Notes under the pieces: model-generated | Database searches by the model: none | What the model was told of the DNA's origin: nothing | Seen by the model: only the letters and a program-made list of their open reading frames with translations | Program-made: the position numbers and the translations under genes | In this document: piece by piece, positions 1 through 8,443 of the stretch | How the letters are laid out: the number at the start of each line of letters is the position of its first letter | Numbering within the stretch: position 1 is the stretch's first letter | Origin: Phyllobacterium sp. OV277 | Lineage (GTDB): Bacteria > Pseudomonadota > Alphaproteobacteria > Rhizobiales > Rhizobiaceae | Length of the DNA: 64,000 bases | Assembly: GCF_900104355.1 (NCBI RefSeq) | Contig: NZ_FNIY01000002.1 | Location: 248,001 to 312,000 of the forward strand | Direction: 5' to 3'

Positions 1-258
1 CAGCCCGGTGACCATGTAAAAACAGGTGGTCTTGCCAGCGCCGTTCGGACCCAGAATACCAACAGCTTCACCGGCGCGCACGCCGAAGGAAACGCCATTG
101 ACCACCTGACGGCCATTATAGCTCTTGGTGATGCCGCGCGCGACGAGCGTGCCCTTCATCCGATCCGTAGCAGTTGGATCAGCGGCCCGCATTTCCTGAG
201 AAATGCGAGCGTCTGGCGATACGGGAGTCTGGGTGGATCGACGCGAGAACAGGGACAC
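1..258 (-). CDS. lptB: LPS export ABC transporter ATP-binding protein LptB (partial, N-terminal part)
   Basis: ATPase of the LptB2FGC complex that extracts lipopolysaccharide from the inner membrane and feeds it into the Lpt bridge. Only the first 86 codons are inside the window; the gene runs off the left edge. The translation contains [17 protein letters not shown] and the Walker A motif GPNGAGKTT at about residue 70, as expected for an ABC ATPase of this type. It lies directly downstream of lptC and lptA on the same strand, the usual Lpt gene order. The start is uncertain. GTG at 256-258 sits 13 bases after the lptA stop and gives an N-terminal extension (SLFSRRS...) of the kind I recall from rhizobial LptB. 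In-frame ATGs at 190-192 and 157-159 are alternatives. Confidence 0.85.
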   Translation of the reverse strand, partial: MSLFSRRSTQTPVSPDARISQEMRAADPTATDRMKGTLVARGITKSYNGRQVVNGVSFGVRAGEAVGILGPNGAGKTTCFYMVTGL

Positions 259-271
259 TTATACCGCCGGT

Positions 272-904
272 CTAGTTTTTCGGAGCACTTTTCGGTGCGA
301 CAACGATAGAGACACGGCCAGTCTGGCCATTCTTGCAGCTTTCAAGCTGGGCCTGTCCGCTCTTCATCTGCACGGTCAGCTTGCAGCCGACACCGACATT
401 GTCGCCCTGAGACAGAACAACCTTGCTACCGGTCAGGACCAGAACCTGGGTCTTCATGTCAAACGTACCGTGATCGCCCGTGGCAACCTGATCCTCTGAC
501 TTGACGTAGACCTTGTCATTGACCTCGATATGATCAATGTCCTGGGCACCGGCTCCTGCAGGCGAAGCAGGGTTGGTTTCCGTCTTTTTCGCAGCTTTGT
601 CGGCTGCTTTTTCCGCCTCGGTCTTCTCAGGCTTCTTCACGTAATAAACGACCATCGAGCCGGCCTTCATCAACGTGGTGCCCTGTACAACCGATACATT
701 GCCAGTAAAAGTTGCTGTACCGACATCATTGTGAACATCGAGCCGATCAGAATCGATCTGGATGGGCTGATCGCTCGAAAGCTTCATACCGTTTGGAGCA
801 ACGGCCTTGCTCGCATCCTGTGCTGCGACAGGACCAATCATGGAGGTTGCCAAAATACCCAATGCAACAGTCGATATGCTGATCAGTCTTGTCCCGCGCG
901 ACAT
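272..904 (-). CDS. lptA: LptA, periplasmic LPS-bridge protein (OstA-like)
   Basis: Periplasmic beta-jellyroll protein that forms the Lpt bridge carrying lipopolysaccharide between LptC and LptD. The 210-residue product starts with a signal peptide (hydrophobic residues about 7-27, cleavage likely after VAA at 28), followed by an OstA-type domain with the characteristic start LSSDQPIQIDSDRLDVHND. A lysine/alanine-rich stretch at about residues 90-121 (KKPEKTEAEKAADKAAKK and following) interrupts the jellyroll. I read it as a surface loop insertion. The gene lies between lptC and lptB on the same strand, 44 bases after lptC, so the three are probably co-transcribed. Confidence 0.9.
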   Translation of the reverse strand: MSRGTRLISISTVALGILATSMIGPVAAQDASKAVAPNGMKLSSDQPIQIDSDRLDVHNDVGTATFTGNVSVVQGTTLMKAGSMVVYYVKKPEKTEAEKAADKAAKKTETNPASPAGAGAQDIDHIEVNDKVYVKSEDQVATGDHGTFDMKTQVLVLTGSKVVLSQGDNVGVGCKLTVQMKSGQAQLESCKNGQTGRVSIVVAPKSAPKN

Positions 905-948
905 TGTCTCAATCTCCTAAATCCGGGATATCCCCATGAGGCCCACAA

Positions 949-1686
949 TCACTGTTGTGATTTGGCTTCCTTGCGACCTTCTTGCAGCTTTGCGGGCTGA
1001 ATGACAAGCCTGACACCCTTTTCAAAGACCATTACTTTGCCGCTCTGAGTAATTTTCATGCTGTCTGCGACAATACTGGCACTGCTATTCTCGATCCTGA
1101 CCGGCTGATCGGTCGACATCGTGTTCGCTTCTATATTGATATCGGCGGATTTCAACTGTGCCTTCATACCATCTGAAGTTGTCAGCGTTATGTCGTTGTC
1201 CAGCTTCAGCTGACGGTTGGCATTGTCATAAAGACCTGACTTGGCATGCACCTGCGCACGCAATTCCGCGCCAACAGGAATTTCAGCATTGATATTCTCA
1301 AGCGTGATCAGGGAGCTGTTACCGACATCCTGAAGCGCGCGTTCCGCACCCATCTTGTAGGGGAGCTTGTCCTTGGTGAAGCCATCAAGCTTCGGATTGG
1401 TCATGACAAGCTTGCCGTCCTGAATGCCGGCACTGTCCAACGAGATATTGCTTGGAATATTGGTCGTGGAAAAGAAAGTGAACCAGGAAAACACACCGGC
1501 GCCAACCAATGCGATCGTCGGCAGCGCGAACTTCAGGAAGCGCACACGCCTGGAATGACGCTCCGCCGCACGAAAAACGTGCGATTCCTTTTCGGTGGCA
1601 GCAAATTGCCGCGCAACTTCCGCATGCTGCGCAGCAGCGGCTGTTGCATCACCGTTAGGATGCGTATGTTTAAGTTCAATGGACAT
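949..1686 (-). CDS. lptC: LptC, inner-membrane LPS-bridge protein
   Basis: Bitopic inner-membrane protein that accepts lipopolysaccharide from LptBFG and passes it to LptA. The 245-residue product has a cytoplasmic N-terminus, one membrane segment at about residues 51-72 (FLKFALPTIALVGAGVFSWF) and a periplasmic LptC domain with phrases such as DITLTTSDGMKAQLKSADINIEA and VRIENSSASIVADSM. It is first of the visible lptC-lptA-lptB group and is divergent from sppA. In many Hyphomicrobiales an RNase D gene precedes lptC. That is recalled knowledge; here nothing like it lies upstream, and an RNase D gene is instead found at 43.4-44.0 kb. Confidence 0.9.
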   Translation of the reverse strand: MSIELKHTHPNGDATAAAAQHAEVARQFAATEKESHVFRAAERHSRRVRFLKFALPTIALVGAGVFSWFTFFSTTNIPSNISLDSAGIQDGKLVMTNPKLDGFTKDKLPYKMGAERALQDVGNSSLITLENINAEIPVGAELRAQVHAKSGLYDNANRQLKLDNDITLTTSDGMKAQLKSADINIEANTMSTDQPVRIENSSASIVADSMKITQSGKVMVFEKGVRLVIQPAKLQEGRKEAKSQQ

Positions 1687-1945
1687 AAGTTGGTTATACT
1701 ACCGATTGATATCTACTGGCGCTGCGTTAGTTGAACGCCAATGTGGTTATTTTTCGATGAAACGAACGAGCGCCCATGGCAAAAGTCGCATCTGATCGAA
1801 CAAGTATGCCGTCATCTGCCCATATACAAGGTGCGCGGCGAATTGCCTATATCGTTCAGTACACCAGACTCAAGGCTCTGGACATCCTCAGAATGTTGCC
1901 GCAGAAGAATGCTTGCATTCAATTGGACAGGAAACGGACAAGACG
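1687..1945. promoter_or_regulatory. Divergent intergenic region lptC / sppA
   Basis: This 259-base gap separates two divergent genes and must hold both promoters. I could not pick out a convincing -35/-10 pair. Short open frames across it have no recognisable protein signature. The only clear signal is a purine-rich ribosome site (ACAGGAAACGGA) just before the sppA start. Confidence 0.4.
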
Positions 1946-2932
1946 ATGGCAAACACCGCTGACGCAATTATCGACAGGCGTCGTCTCCGGCGCAAGCTGA
2001 CATTCTGGCGCGTTCTTGCCCTGCTTGTGGTGGCACTTGCATTGATCGGGCTCTACGGTTTTCTCTCCGGCTCCGACCGCCTTTCGGGCAAAACTGCCCC
2101 GCATATCGCCAAAGTTCGCATCGAGGGAACCATTTTCGAGAATGACGAACTCATCAAGCGCCTTGGTGAAGTTGCTGATTCTGCTGCGGTAAAAGGCGTC
2201 ATCCTCTCGGTGGATTCGCCCGGCGGCACCACTGCTGGTGGAGAAGCCATTTACGAAGCGGTCCGCAAGATCGCAGCGAAAAAGCCCGTGGTCGCGCAGG
2301 TGGGTACCCTTGCCGCTTCGGCGGGTTACATGATTGCCAGCGGTTCGGATCATATCGTCGCACGCCAGTCTTCCATCGTCGGGTCTATCGGCGTACTTTT
2401 TCAATATCCTGACATTTCCGAATTGCTGACAAAGATCGGCGTCAAAGTCGAAACGATCAAATCCAGCCCGCTCAAGGCTGAGCCAAACTTTTTCAATCCC
2501 GCAAGCGATGAAGCCAAAGCGATGATCCATCGCATGATCATGGATTCCTATGACTGGTTTGTCGGAATTGTGCAGGAGCGGCGCAAATTTACCCGTGAGC
2601 AGACGCTTGCGCTCGCCGACGGCTCTGTTTTCACTGGCAGACAGGCACTTGCCAACAAGCTCATCGATGAGCTTGGCGGCGAAGACAAGTCTGTTGCATG
2701 GCTGAAAACCAAGGGTGTGGACGAGAAATTACCCGTAGTTGAATGGAAACCCGTTCAAAAAACCGCTTTTAGTTCGCTTCTGTCGCAATCAGCATTGAAA
2801 ATGCTGGCGGAATATCTCGGCATTCCGCAGGAAAGCACTGGCTTGCTCAAGGATTTGACCGGTGATCGTATCTTCCTTGACGGGCTCGTTTCAGTTTGGC
2901 ACGTTGACGGCAGGCCTGTCGGGGCGCAATAG
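1946..2932 (+). CDS. sppA: Signal peptide peptidase SppA (S49 family, short form)
   Basis: Membrane-anchored serine peptidase that degrades cleaved signal peptides. The 328-residue length is that of the short, single-domain SppA. One membrane segment lies at about residues 21-40 (WRVLALLVVALALIGLYGFL). The catalytic serine is S125 in TLAASAGYMIASGSD and the general-base lysine is K177 in SSPLKAEPN. The 52-residue spacing matches the Ser-Lys dyad of Bacillus SppA. The start at 1946 was chosen because it follows a purine-rich site; an upstream in-frame ATG at 1913 would only add MHSIGQETDKT. It is followed by ihfB and lapA on the same strand, a common Hyphomicrobiales arrangement. Confidence 0.92.
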   Translation: MANTADAIIDRRRLRRKLTFWRVLALLVVALALIGLYGFLSGSDRLSGKTAPHIAKVRIEGTIFENDELIKRLGEVADSAAVKGVILSVDSPGGTTAGGEAIYEAVRKIAAKKPVVAQVGTLAASAGYMIASGSDHIVARQSSIVGSIGVLFQYPDISELLTKIGVKVETIKSSPLKAEPNFFNPASDEAKAMIHRMIMDSYDWFVGIVQERRKFTREQTLALADGSVFTGRQALANKLIDELGGEDKSVAWLKTKGVDEKLPVVEWKPVQKTAFSSLLSQSALKMLAEYLGIPQESTGLLKDLTGDRIFLDGLVSVWHVDGRPVGAQ

Positions 2933-3009
2933 GATATTTAAGCTTACAGGATCAGTGACATAGTCATAATGGCGATGTTGTCTGAACTTGAACCAGAAGG
3001 GATTATGCC

Positions 3010-3291
3010 GTGATCAAATCAGAGCTCGTCCAGATCATTGCCAACCGCAATCCGCACCTGTTTCAACGTGATGTCGAAAATATCGTCGGCGCCATATTTG
3101 ACGAGATCACCGATGCTCTGGCGGAGGGAAACCGGGTCGAGCTGCGTGGCTTCGGTGCGTTCTCGGTGAAAAACCGTCCCGCCCGCAGCGGCCGCAATCC
3201 CCGTACCGGCGACAGTGTCGAGGTCGAAGAAAAATGGGTGCCATTTTTCAAGACCGGCAAGGAATTGCGCGACAGGCTGAACGCCGACTGA
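3010..3291 (+). CDS. ihfB: Integration host factor subunit beta
   Basis: One half of the IHF heterodimer, which bends DNA sharply at specific sites in transcription, replication and recombination. The 93-residue product shows the full HU/IHF fold: [16 protein letters not shown] at the N-terminus, the intercalating arm with [13 protein letters not shown], and [15 protein letters not shown] at the end. The start is GTG at 3010; a nearby ATG at 3005 opens an out-of-frame two-codon frame (ATG CCG TGA) that overlaps it. The upstream purine-rich stretch CCAGAAGGG is the likely ribosome site. The partner IhfA is not in the window. Confidence 0.95.
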   Translation: MIKSELVQIIANRNPHLFQRDVENIVGAIFDEITDALAEGNRVELRGFGAFSVKNRPARSGRNPRTGDSVEVEEKWVPFFKTGKELRDRLNAD

Positions 3292-3360
3292 GCGCAGTGA
3301 CAAGCCGGGGCGGCTCCATTGCCTGACTATTTGTAAAGTGCCGTCACCCTGGAGAGAGAA

Positions 3361-3690
3361 ATGATCAATCGCGTTGTTGTCGTCCTCATTCTTGTGCCGC
3401 TTGCCGTCATTCTGATTGCCTTGTCGGTGGCCAATCGCGGGCTGGTGACCTTCACGATTGATCCCTTCAATCCGGGAAATCCCGGGCTTTCCTATTCGGC
3501 CCCCCTGTTCGTCTGGCTGTTTCTTGCACTCATCATCGGCCTGATCCTTGGCAGTTTTGCCACCTGGTTCAATCAGGGCAAGCATCGCAAGCTGGCGCGC
3601 CAACGCAAACAGGAAGCGGAACTCCTGCGCATAGAAGCGCGGAAATCAGCCGCCACCCAGTCAACACCCAATCTCCCATCGCTGCATTAA
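3361..3690 (+). CDS. lapA: LapA-family inner-membrane protein (DUF1049)
   Basis: Small membrane protein of 109 residues with two membrane segments (about residues 5-24 and 47-69) and a charged coiled C-terminal region (KHRKLARQRKQEAELLRIEA). This is the layout of lipopolysaccharide assembly protein A, formerly DUF1049. In E. coli, LapA with LapB controls LpxC levels; that role here is inferred from family only, and no lapB neighbour is present. A strong ribosome site GGAGAGA precedes the ATG. ihfB ends 69 bases upstream and the two are likely co-transcribed. Confidence 0.8.
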   Translation: MINRVVVVLILVPLAVILIALSVANRGLVTFTIDPFNPGNPGLSYSAPLFVWLFLALIIGLILGSFATWFNQGKHRKLARQRKQEAELLRIEARKSAATQSTPNLPSLH

Positions 3691-3711
3691 ACAGCATACT
3701 TTCAAGGATTT

Positions 3712-4689
3712 ATGATGAAACTGGTCTCACCGGCTGAGGTCGACGGGCTGTTGAACTGGCCGGATATGATCAATGCCATCGAAACGGCGTTCCGGCAGGG
3801 CGTGATCCAGCCTGTCCGCCATCACCATACGGTTGACCGCCCTGACGGCGCTGCATCGACACTTTTGCTGATGCCCGCCTGGTCGGATTTCGATGCACTT
3901 GGCGATTCCACGAAAGGCTATATGGGCGTCAAGATCGTCACCGTCTCCCCTGACAATGGCGCCATCGCCAAACCTGCCGTCATGGGTGTCTATCTCCTGC
4001 TCGACGGCAAAACTGGTGAACCCAAAGCTCTGATTGATGGTCAACGATTGACCACGTGGCGCACCGCGGGTGCTTCCGCCCTTGCCGCCCGCTATCTTGC
4101 CCGCGAAGATGCATCCAAACTCGTTATCCTCGGCGCAGGCGCGCTATCAGGCTTCCTTGCCCGTGCGCACAGTTCTGTGAGGCCGATCCGCGAGATTTCC
4201 ATCTGGAACCGCAATTTCGACAATGCGCAGAAAGTGGCTGCGGAGCTTGTTGCCGAAGGGTTCAATGCCAAAGCAGTCACCGATAAGGATGCAGCCATTG
4301 GCGATGCCGACATTATCGCGGCAGGAACGCTTTCTACCGAGCCACTCATTCTTGGCAGACACCTGAAAAAGGGCGCTCATGTCGACCTTATCGGTGCTTT
4401 CACCCCTGCCATGCGCGAAAGCGATGATGAATGCGTCAAGCTTGCGCGGGTGTTTGTCGACACGAAAGAAGGCGCGCTGAAAGAAGGCGGCGATATTGTC
4501 CAGCCAATCAAAGCGGGTGTGATCAGCGAAAGCCATGTAATCGGCGACCTGTTCGATCTCACGCGCGGCAAGGTCAAAGGGCGCCAATCACCTGACGAAA
4601 TCACCTTGTTCAAGTCCGTAGGTGCTGCCTTGGAAGACCTTGCGGCGGGTATTCTGGTCTATGAAAAGGCGATTGCTGCCTCGATTTGA
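3712..4689 (+). CDS. Ornithine cyclodeaminase / mu-crystallin family protein
   Basis: NAD(P)-dependent protein of the ornithine cyclodeaminase/mu-crystallin family, 325 residues, the usual length. Members convert L-ornithine to proline plus ammonia or act as alanine, ketimine or pyrroline-carboxylate reductases, so the substrate cannot be fixed from sequence. The dinucleotide-binding loop is LVILGAGALSGFLARAHSSV near residue 140. A conserved family phrase, LIDGQRLTTWRTAGASALAA, lies just before it. Two consecutive ATGs (3712 and 3715) follow AAGGA; the second has the better spacing. Confidence 0.8.
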   Translation: MMKLVSPAEVDGLLNWPDMINAIETAFRQGVIQPVRHHHTVDRPDGAASTLLLMPAWSDFDALGDSTKGYMGVKIVTVSPDNGAIAKPAVMGVYLLLDGKTGEPKALIDGQRLTTWRTAGASALAARYLAREDASKLVILGAGALSGFLARAHSSVRPIREISIWNRNFDNAQKVAAELVAEGFNAKAVTDKDAAIGDADIIAAGTLSTEPLILGRHLKKGAHVDLIGAFTPAMRESDDECVKLARVFVDTKEGALKEGGDIVQPIKAGVISESHVIGDLFDLTRGKVKGRQSPDEITLFKSVGAALEDLAAGILVYEKAIAASI

Positions 4690-4773
4690 GTGTTTTAGCT
4701 TTCGCCTTTCCTCGTCTTGGCATAGGAAACCACCATTGGATCAAAGGCCAAGGGAACACGAGGGCATAGTCGT

Positions 4774-5925
4774 TTGAAATCGTCTGGTGGAAAAATCAGG
4801 AAAGCCGGGGGTACTGGCCCCCGGGGTATTGACCCCCGGGGCGCAAGCCCCAAGGGTGCGAGCCCTAAGGGCGTAGGACCGAAGGCCGCTCCCTACAAGC
4901 AGCAGGCCACCAAGCCGCGTCCGCAATTTGCCAAGCCTGCTCCTGCGCCGGAAATTGACACCCGCGTCAAGGCCGCGCCGCGTTCAGAGCCCCTGCCGAA
5001 GCGTGTCTTGACCCGCCGCACCGGTACGCGCCCGACCGAAAAGACCGGCTTGATCCTCGAAACACTGCCATCAGACGATTATGCGCTGCTTGATAGCGGC
5101 AACGGCCTGAAGCTTGAACAATACGGTCCCTACCGCATTATCCGGCCAGAAGGTCAGGCCATCTGGCTCCCGGCATGGAGTAAGGCCGAGTGGGACAAGG
5201 CGGATGCTGTCTTCACGGGCAATACGGATGAAGAGGGCGTTGGACGCTGGTACTTTCCACATGTGCCGCTCGGCGAGACCTGGCCAATGGCCTATGAGGG
5301 TATCCCGTTCTTCGGCCGCTTCACCTCATTTCGCCATGTCGGTGTGTTTCCCGAACAGGGAACACACTGGTCGCATATGGACCAAACTATCCGCAACGCC
5401 AAGCGTCCGGTAAAAGTGCTCAATCTCTTTGGGTATACCGGCGTCGCCTCACTCGTTGCCGCGCGTGCCGGTGCAGAGGTAACGCATGTCGATGCCTCGA
5501 AGAAAGCGATTGTCTGGGCGCGGGAAAATCAGGAAATGGCGGGGCTGTCCAGCAAGCCTATTCGCTGGATTTGCGAAGACGCGATGAAGTTCGTTGCCCG
5601 CGAAGAGCGGCGCGGCAGCGGTTATGACATCATCCTGCTTGATCCACCCGCCTATGGCCGTGGCCCGAATGGCGAGGTCTGGCAGCTTTTCGACAACCTG
5701 CCTGATATGGTCGATCTTTGCCGGTCGATCCTCACACCCAACCCGCTCGGCGTTGTTCTGACAGCCTATTCCATCCGGGCATCATTCTTTGCGATCCACG
5801 AGCTGATGCGCGATGCATTCACAGGCCTTGGCGGCGAAGTACAATCGGGCGAACTGATCCTGCGCGAACGCTCGTCGGGTCGCGCGCTCTCCACTTCCCT
5901 GTTCAGCCGCTGGGGTGCCAAATGA
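4774..5925 (+). CDS. Class I SAM-dependent rRNA methyltransferase (RlmI/PF10672-like) with repeat-rich basic N-terminus
   Basis: Predicted 23S rRNA cytosine or guanine methyltransferase of 383 residues. The C-terminal part has motif I VKVLNLFGYTGVASLVAARAGA and the catalytic motif DPPAYGRGPNGEVW, typical of the RlmI/RlmL family in alphaproteobacteria. The first 60 residues are different: basic, low-complexity and built on five tandem 15-bp units (4816-4890) that encode GPRGI, DPRGA, SPKGA, SPKGV and GPKAA. The start is probably TTG at 4774, 10 bases after GAGG; no in-frame ATG exists between the upstream stop at 4723 and this point. Its stop overlaps the start of the next gene (ATGA). Confidence 0.85.
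   Translation: MKSSGGKIRKAGGTGPRGIDPRGASPKGASPKGVGPKAAPYKQQATKPRPQFAKPAPAPEIDTRVKAAPRSEPLPKRVLTRRTGTRPTEKTGLILETLPSDDYALLDSGNGLKLEQYGPYRIIRPEGQAIWLPAWSKAEWDKADAVFTGNTDEEGVGRWYFPHVPLGETWPMAYEGIPFFGRFTSFRHVGVFPEQGTHWSHMDQTIRNAKRPVKVLNLFGYTGVASLVAARAGAEVTHVDASKKAIVWARENQEMAGLSSKPIRWICEDAMKFVAREERRGSGYDIILLDPPAYGRGPNGEVWQLFDNLPDMVDLCRSILTPNPLGVVLTAYSIRASFFAIHELMRDAFTGLGGEVQSGELILRERSSGRALSTSLFSRWGAK
4816..4890 (+). repeat. Five tandem 15-bp units inside a methyltransferase gene
   Basis: Five imperfect 15-bp units run head to tail and keep the reading frame, giving pentapeptides of the form xP(R/K)Gx. GC-rich CCCCGGGG-like cores make each unit locally palindromic. This is the kind of array that can gain or lose units by slippage. 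It sits in the disordered basic tail of the encoded protein, outside the catalytic domain. Confidence 0.85.
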
Positions 5926-6800
5926 CAAGACATGATGACCGCCAGCACGGCAGCTCTATTTCAAGCCCCGGCAGGGTCAAGGAAGTCACCAGCCTGACCA
6001 ATCCGATCGTCAAGGATTTGCGCTCACTGGCGCTGAAGAAGTTTCGCGATCAACAGGGCGTTTTCCTTGCCGAGGGCCTGAAACTGGTTATCGATGCGCT
6101 TGATCTCGGCTGGGTTATCAAGACACTCGTCTATTCCAAGGCTGGCAAGGGCAATTCCCTCGTCGAGCAGGTGGCAGCCCGCACCGTCGCCAAAGGCGGC
6201 GATGTGCTTGAAGTCAATGAAAAGGTGATTTCCGCAATCACCCGCCGCGACAACCCGCAAATGGTTGTCGGTGTTTTCGAGCAGAAGTTGCAGCCCTTGT
6301 CCGCGATCAAACCGCAGGGCAACGAAGTTTACGTGGCTCTCGACCGGGTGCGCGACCCCGGCAATCTCGGCACGATCATCCGTACCGCCGATGCCGTAGG
6401 CGCCAAGGGGATCATTCTGATCGGCGATACGACGGACCCGTTTTCACTGGAAACCGTGCGTGCCACCATGGGTTCCCTATTTGCCGTGCCACTGGCGCGC
6501 GCGACGGAAGCCGAATTCCTTGCCTGGCGTAAGGGTTTCTCCGGTCTCATCGTCGGCACGCATCTCAAGGGTGCCGTGGATTACCGGACGATCCCCTATA
6601 AGGGAAAACCCGTCATATTGCTGATGGGCAACGAACAGCAGGGTCTCCCCGACGCGTTGGCATCGACCTGCGACAAGCTTGCCCGTATTCCGCAGGAAGG
6701 CCGAGCGGATTCGCTCAACCTTGCCATCGCCACCGGCGTCATGCTGTTCGAGATCCGCCGTGAGGCGTTGACGCTCATCGGCGACAAACAGGATAAATGA
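5922..6800 (+). CDS. TrmH/SpoU-family RNA 2'-O-methyltransferase
   Basis: SPOUT-class methyltransferase that adds a methyl group to the ribose 2'-OH of a specific rRNA or tRNA nucleotide. The 292-residue product has an N-terminal substrate-binding domain ([20 protein letters not shown]) and the knotted catalytic domain with motif 1 [21 protein letters not shown], motif 2 [12 protein letters not shown] and motif 3 [15 protein letters not shown]. The start at 5922 overlaps the stop of the preceding methyltransferase (ATGA), which implies translational coupling. An open frame continues upstream to 5718 but lies inside the previous gene. lspA begins 4 bases after the stop, so three genes form one unit. 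Confidence 0.9.
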   Translation: MTRHDDRQHGSSISSPGRVKEVTSLTNPIVKDLRSLALKKFRDQQGVFLAEGLKLVIDALDLGWVIKTLVYSKAGKGNSLVEQVAARTVAKGGDVLEVNEKVISAITRRDNPQMVVGVFEQKLQPLSAIKPQGNEVYVALDRVRDPGNLGTIIRTADAVGAKGIILIGDTTDPFSLETVRATMGSLFAVPLARATEAEFLAWRKGFSGLIVGTHLKGAVDYRTIPYKGKPVILLMGNEQQGLPDALASTCDKLARIPQEGRADSLNLAIATGVMLFEIRREALTLIGDKQDK

Positions 6801-6804
6801 CCCC

Positions 6805-7308
6805 ATGAAGAACAAATCCTTCTTCAGCCTGCTCGCCATCGTGGTTTTTGCCGTGGCCAGTGACCAGATCATCAAATATCTCGTTGAGACCGGAATGGAC
6901 TATCAGCAGCAGATCGACGTGCTGCCATTTCTTGCACTTTTCCGCGTTCACAATAATGGCATCGCATTTTCAATGCTCAGCGGCATGCATGACCTTGCCC
7001 TTGTTGGCATGACTGTCATTGTCATCGCCTTTGTCAGCTATCTCTGGTGGACCACCGCCGCGGCGCGATGGATTTCGCGCATCGGCTTTGCGCTGATCAT
7101 CGGTGGCGCTATCGGCAACCTGATTGACCGCAGCCTGCTTGGTTATGTCGTTGATTATATTCTTTTCCACCTGCCATCCTGGTCGTTTGCCGTCTTCAAT
7201 CTGGCTGACGCTTATATTTCTGTCGGCGCAGCGCTTGTTGTGCTTGAAGAAATATTTGTGTGGCTGCGAGAGCGCAAAACACCGAAGGGGCAGACTGGGG
7301 AAAACTGA
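6805..7308 (+). CDS. lspA: Lipoprotein signal peptidase (signal peptidase II)
   Basis: Inner-membrane aspartyl protease that removes signal peptides from prolipoproteins after lipid attachment. The 167-residue product has four hydrophobic segments. The two catalytic aspartates are D117 in GYVVDYI and D135 in FNLADAY, and the conserved GAIGNLIDR stretch precedes the first. It follows the SpoU methyltransferase gene with a 4-base gap. Two lipoproteins encoded in this window (41733 and 62463) would be among its substrates. Confidence 0.95.
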   Translation: MKNKSFFSLLAIVVFAVASDQIIKYLVETGMDYQQQIDVLPFLALFRVHNNGIAFSMLSGMHDLALVGMTVIVIAFVSYLWWTTAAARWISRIGFALIIGGAIGNLIDRSLLGYVVDYILFHLPSWSFAVFNLADAYISVGAALVVLEEIFVWLRERKTPKGQTGEN

Positions 7309-7414
7309 TCATAAACCAGTATTTGCAGCGTTCTGGACGTCATGTGCTCGTCATCCAATTGTTGTATTCAGGCATCTAGTGATTGCCGATCAACCATGAT
7401 GAGAGCGAATCGTT

Positions 7415-8305
7415 ATGAGCTTCGCCTTGCTTGAACCTGCGTCTATCTCTAAAGATCAGCACACGATGTCGCAGGTTGATTCAACACGCTCGCCGTTTAC
7501 GGCGCCACACCTGGTCTCGGTGCTTGGACGCATTGGGACGATGGAAGTGTGTCTTGCCCAGACCGAGGACGAAATTGTCTCGGCTCAGCAGCTGCGTTTC
7601 AAAGTATTTTTCGATGAGTTAGGTGCCAAAGGTTCGGCTTCGCTGGAACAGCGTGATGCGGATCGTTTCGATCCGGTATGCGACCATCTTCTGGTTTATG
7701 ACACCTCGATTGTCGGGCCAAAGCACAAGCAGATCGTCGGTACATATCGCCTGATGCGTTCGGAAGTTGCCCATAAGACCGGTGGCTTTTACACGACGAG
7801 CGAATACACCATCGACAATCTTGTGGCCGCCAAACCGCAAATGCACTTTCTTGAGTTGGGACGTTCCTGTGTTTTGCCGGAGTATCGCTCGAAGCGCACG
7901 GTCGAACTGCTCTGGCAGGGGATCTGGAGCTATTGCCGCTATCACTCGATTGACGTGATGTTCGGCTGCGCATCTTTCCAGGGAACTGTCCCGGCGGCAC
8001 ATGCATTGCCGCTGTCGTTCCTCTATCACAATTGCCGCGCAACTGCAGATTGGGATGTCCAGGCTCTGCCTTCGCTGTACCAGCCAATGGATCTCGTCCC
8101 AAGCGAAGCGGTTAATCCAAAGGTCGCATTGTTTGCCATGCCGCCATTGATCAAAGGTTATCTGCGTCTCGGTGCCATGATCGGCGACGGTGCGGTAGTC
8201 GACTATGATTTTGGCACGACTGATGTGCTGATTATCCTGCCGGTCAGCCGGATTTCCAGCCGCTACGTCAGCCATTACATCTCAAACGCCAAGCGTTTCG
8301 ACTGA
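7415..8305 (+). CDS. olsB: GNAT-family N-acyltransferase, probable L-ornithine N-acyltransferase OlsB
   Basis: Likely first enzyme of ornithine-lipid synthesis: transfer of a 3-hydroxyacyl chain from acyl carrier protein to the alpha-amino group of ornithine. The 296-residue product carries the autoinducer-synthase-like acyltransferase core: EDEIVSAQQLRFKVFFDELGA, DRFDPVCDHLLVYD, FLELGRSCVLPEYRSKRTVELLW and FGCASFQGT. These phrases resemble Brucella and Sinorhizobium OlsB as I remember them. A different acyl-acceptor cannot be excluded. The second ornithine-lipid gene, olsA, is not in the window. mutS follows after a hairpin-bearing gap. Confidence 0.75.
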   Translation: MSFALLEPASISKDQHTMSQVDSTRSPFTAPHLVSVLGRIGTMEVCLAQTEDEIVSAQQLRFKVFFDELGAKGSASLEQRDADRFDPVCDHLLVYDTSIVGPKHKQIVGTYRLMRSEVAHKTGGFYTTSEYTIDNLVAAKPQMHFLELGRSCVLPEYRSKRTVELLWQGIWSYCRYHSIDVMFGCASFQGTVPAAHALPLSFLYHNCRATADWDVQALPSLYQPMDLVPSEAVNPKVALFAMPPLIKGYLRLGAMIGDGAVVDYDFGTTDVLIILPVSRISSRYVSHYISNAKRFD

Positions 8306-8330
8306 AATTTGCCCTTCCCTGCGTGCTGGA

Positions 8331-8368
8331 ACAACATCATCTGTGGAGAAAACCACTGATGATGTTGT
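8331..8368. terminator. Hairpin between olsB and mutS
   Basis: Arms of 16 bases (8331-8346 and 8353-8368) pair at 15 positions around the loop AGAAAA. There is no run of T on either side, so it may be a factor-dependent terminator, an mRNA-stabilising hairpin at the 3' end of olsB, or both. It lies 26 bases after the olsB stop. Confidence 0.55.
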
Positions 8369-8443
8369 CGCACGGTGTGTAAAGTTTTCGATAGCGCATA
8401 GATTGGTCTTCTGATCGGAATCGGTCAAATTCAGGAGAACGTC

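Noticed and set aside
1741-2000. Small plus-strand frames between lptC and sppA, considered as remnants of an RNase D gene
   Set aside because: None shows the DEDD motifs or any RNase D similarity.
5718-5921. N-terminal extension of the SpoU methyltransferase frame
   Set aside because: It lies inside the preceding methyltransferase gene; the ATGA overlap at 5922 gives a normal start and length.
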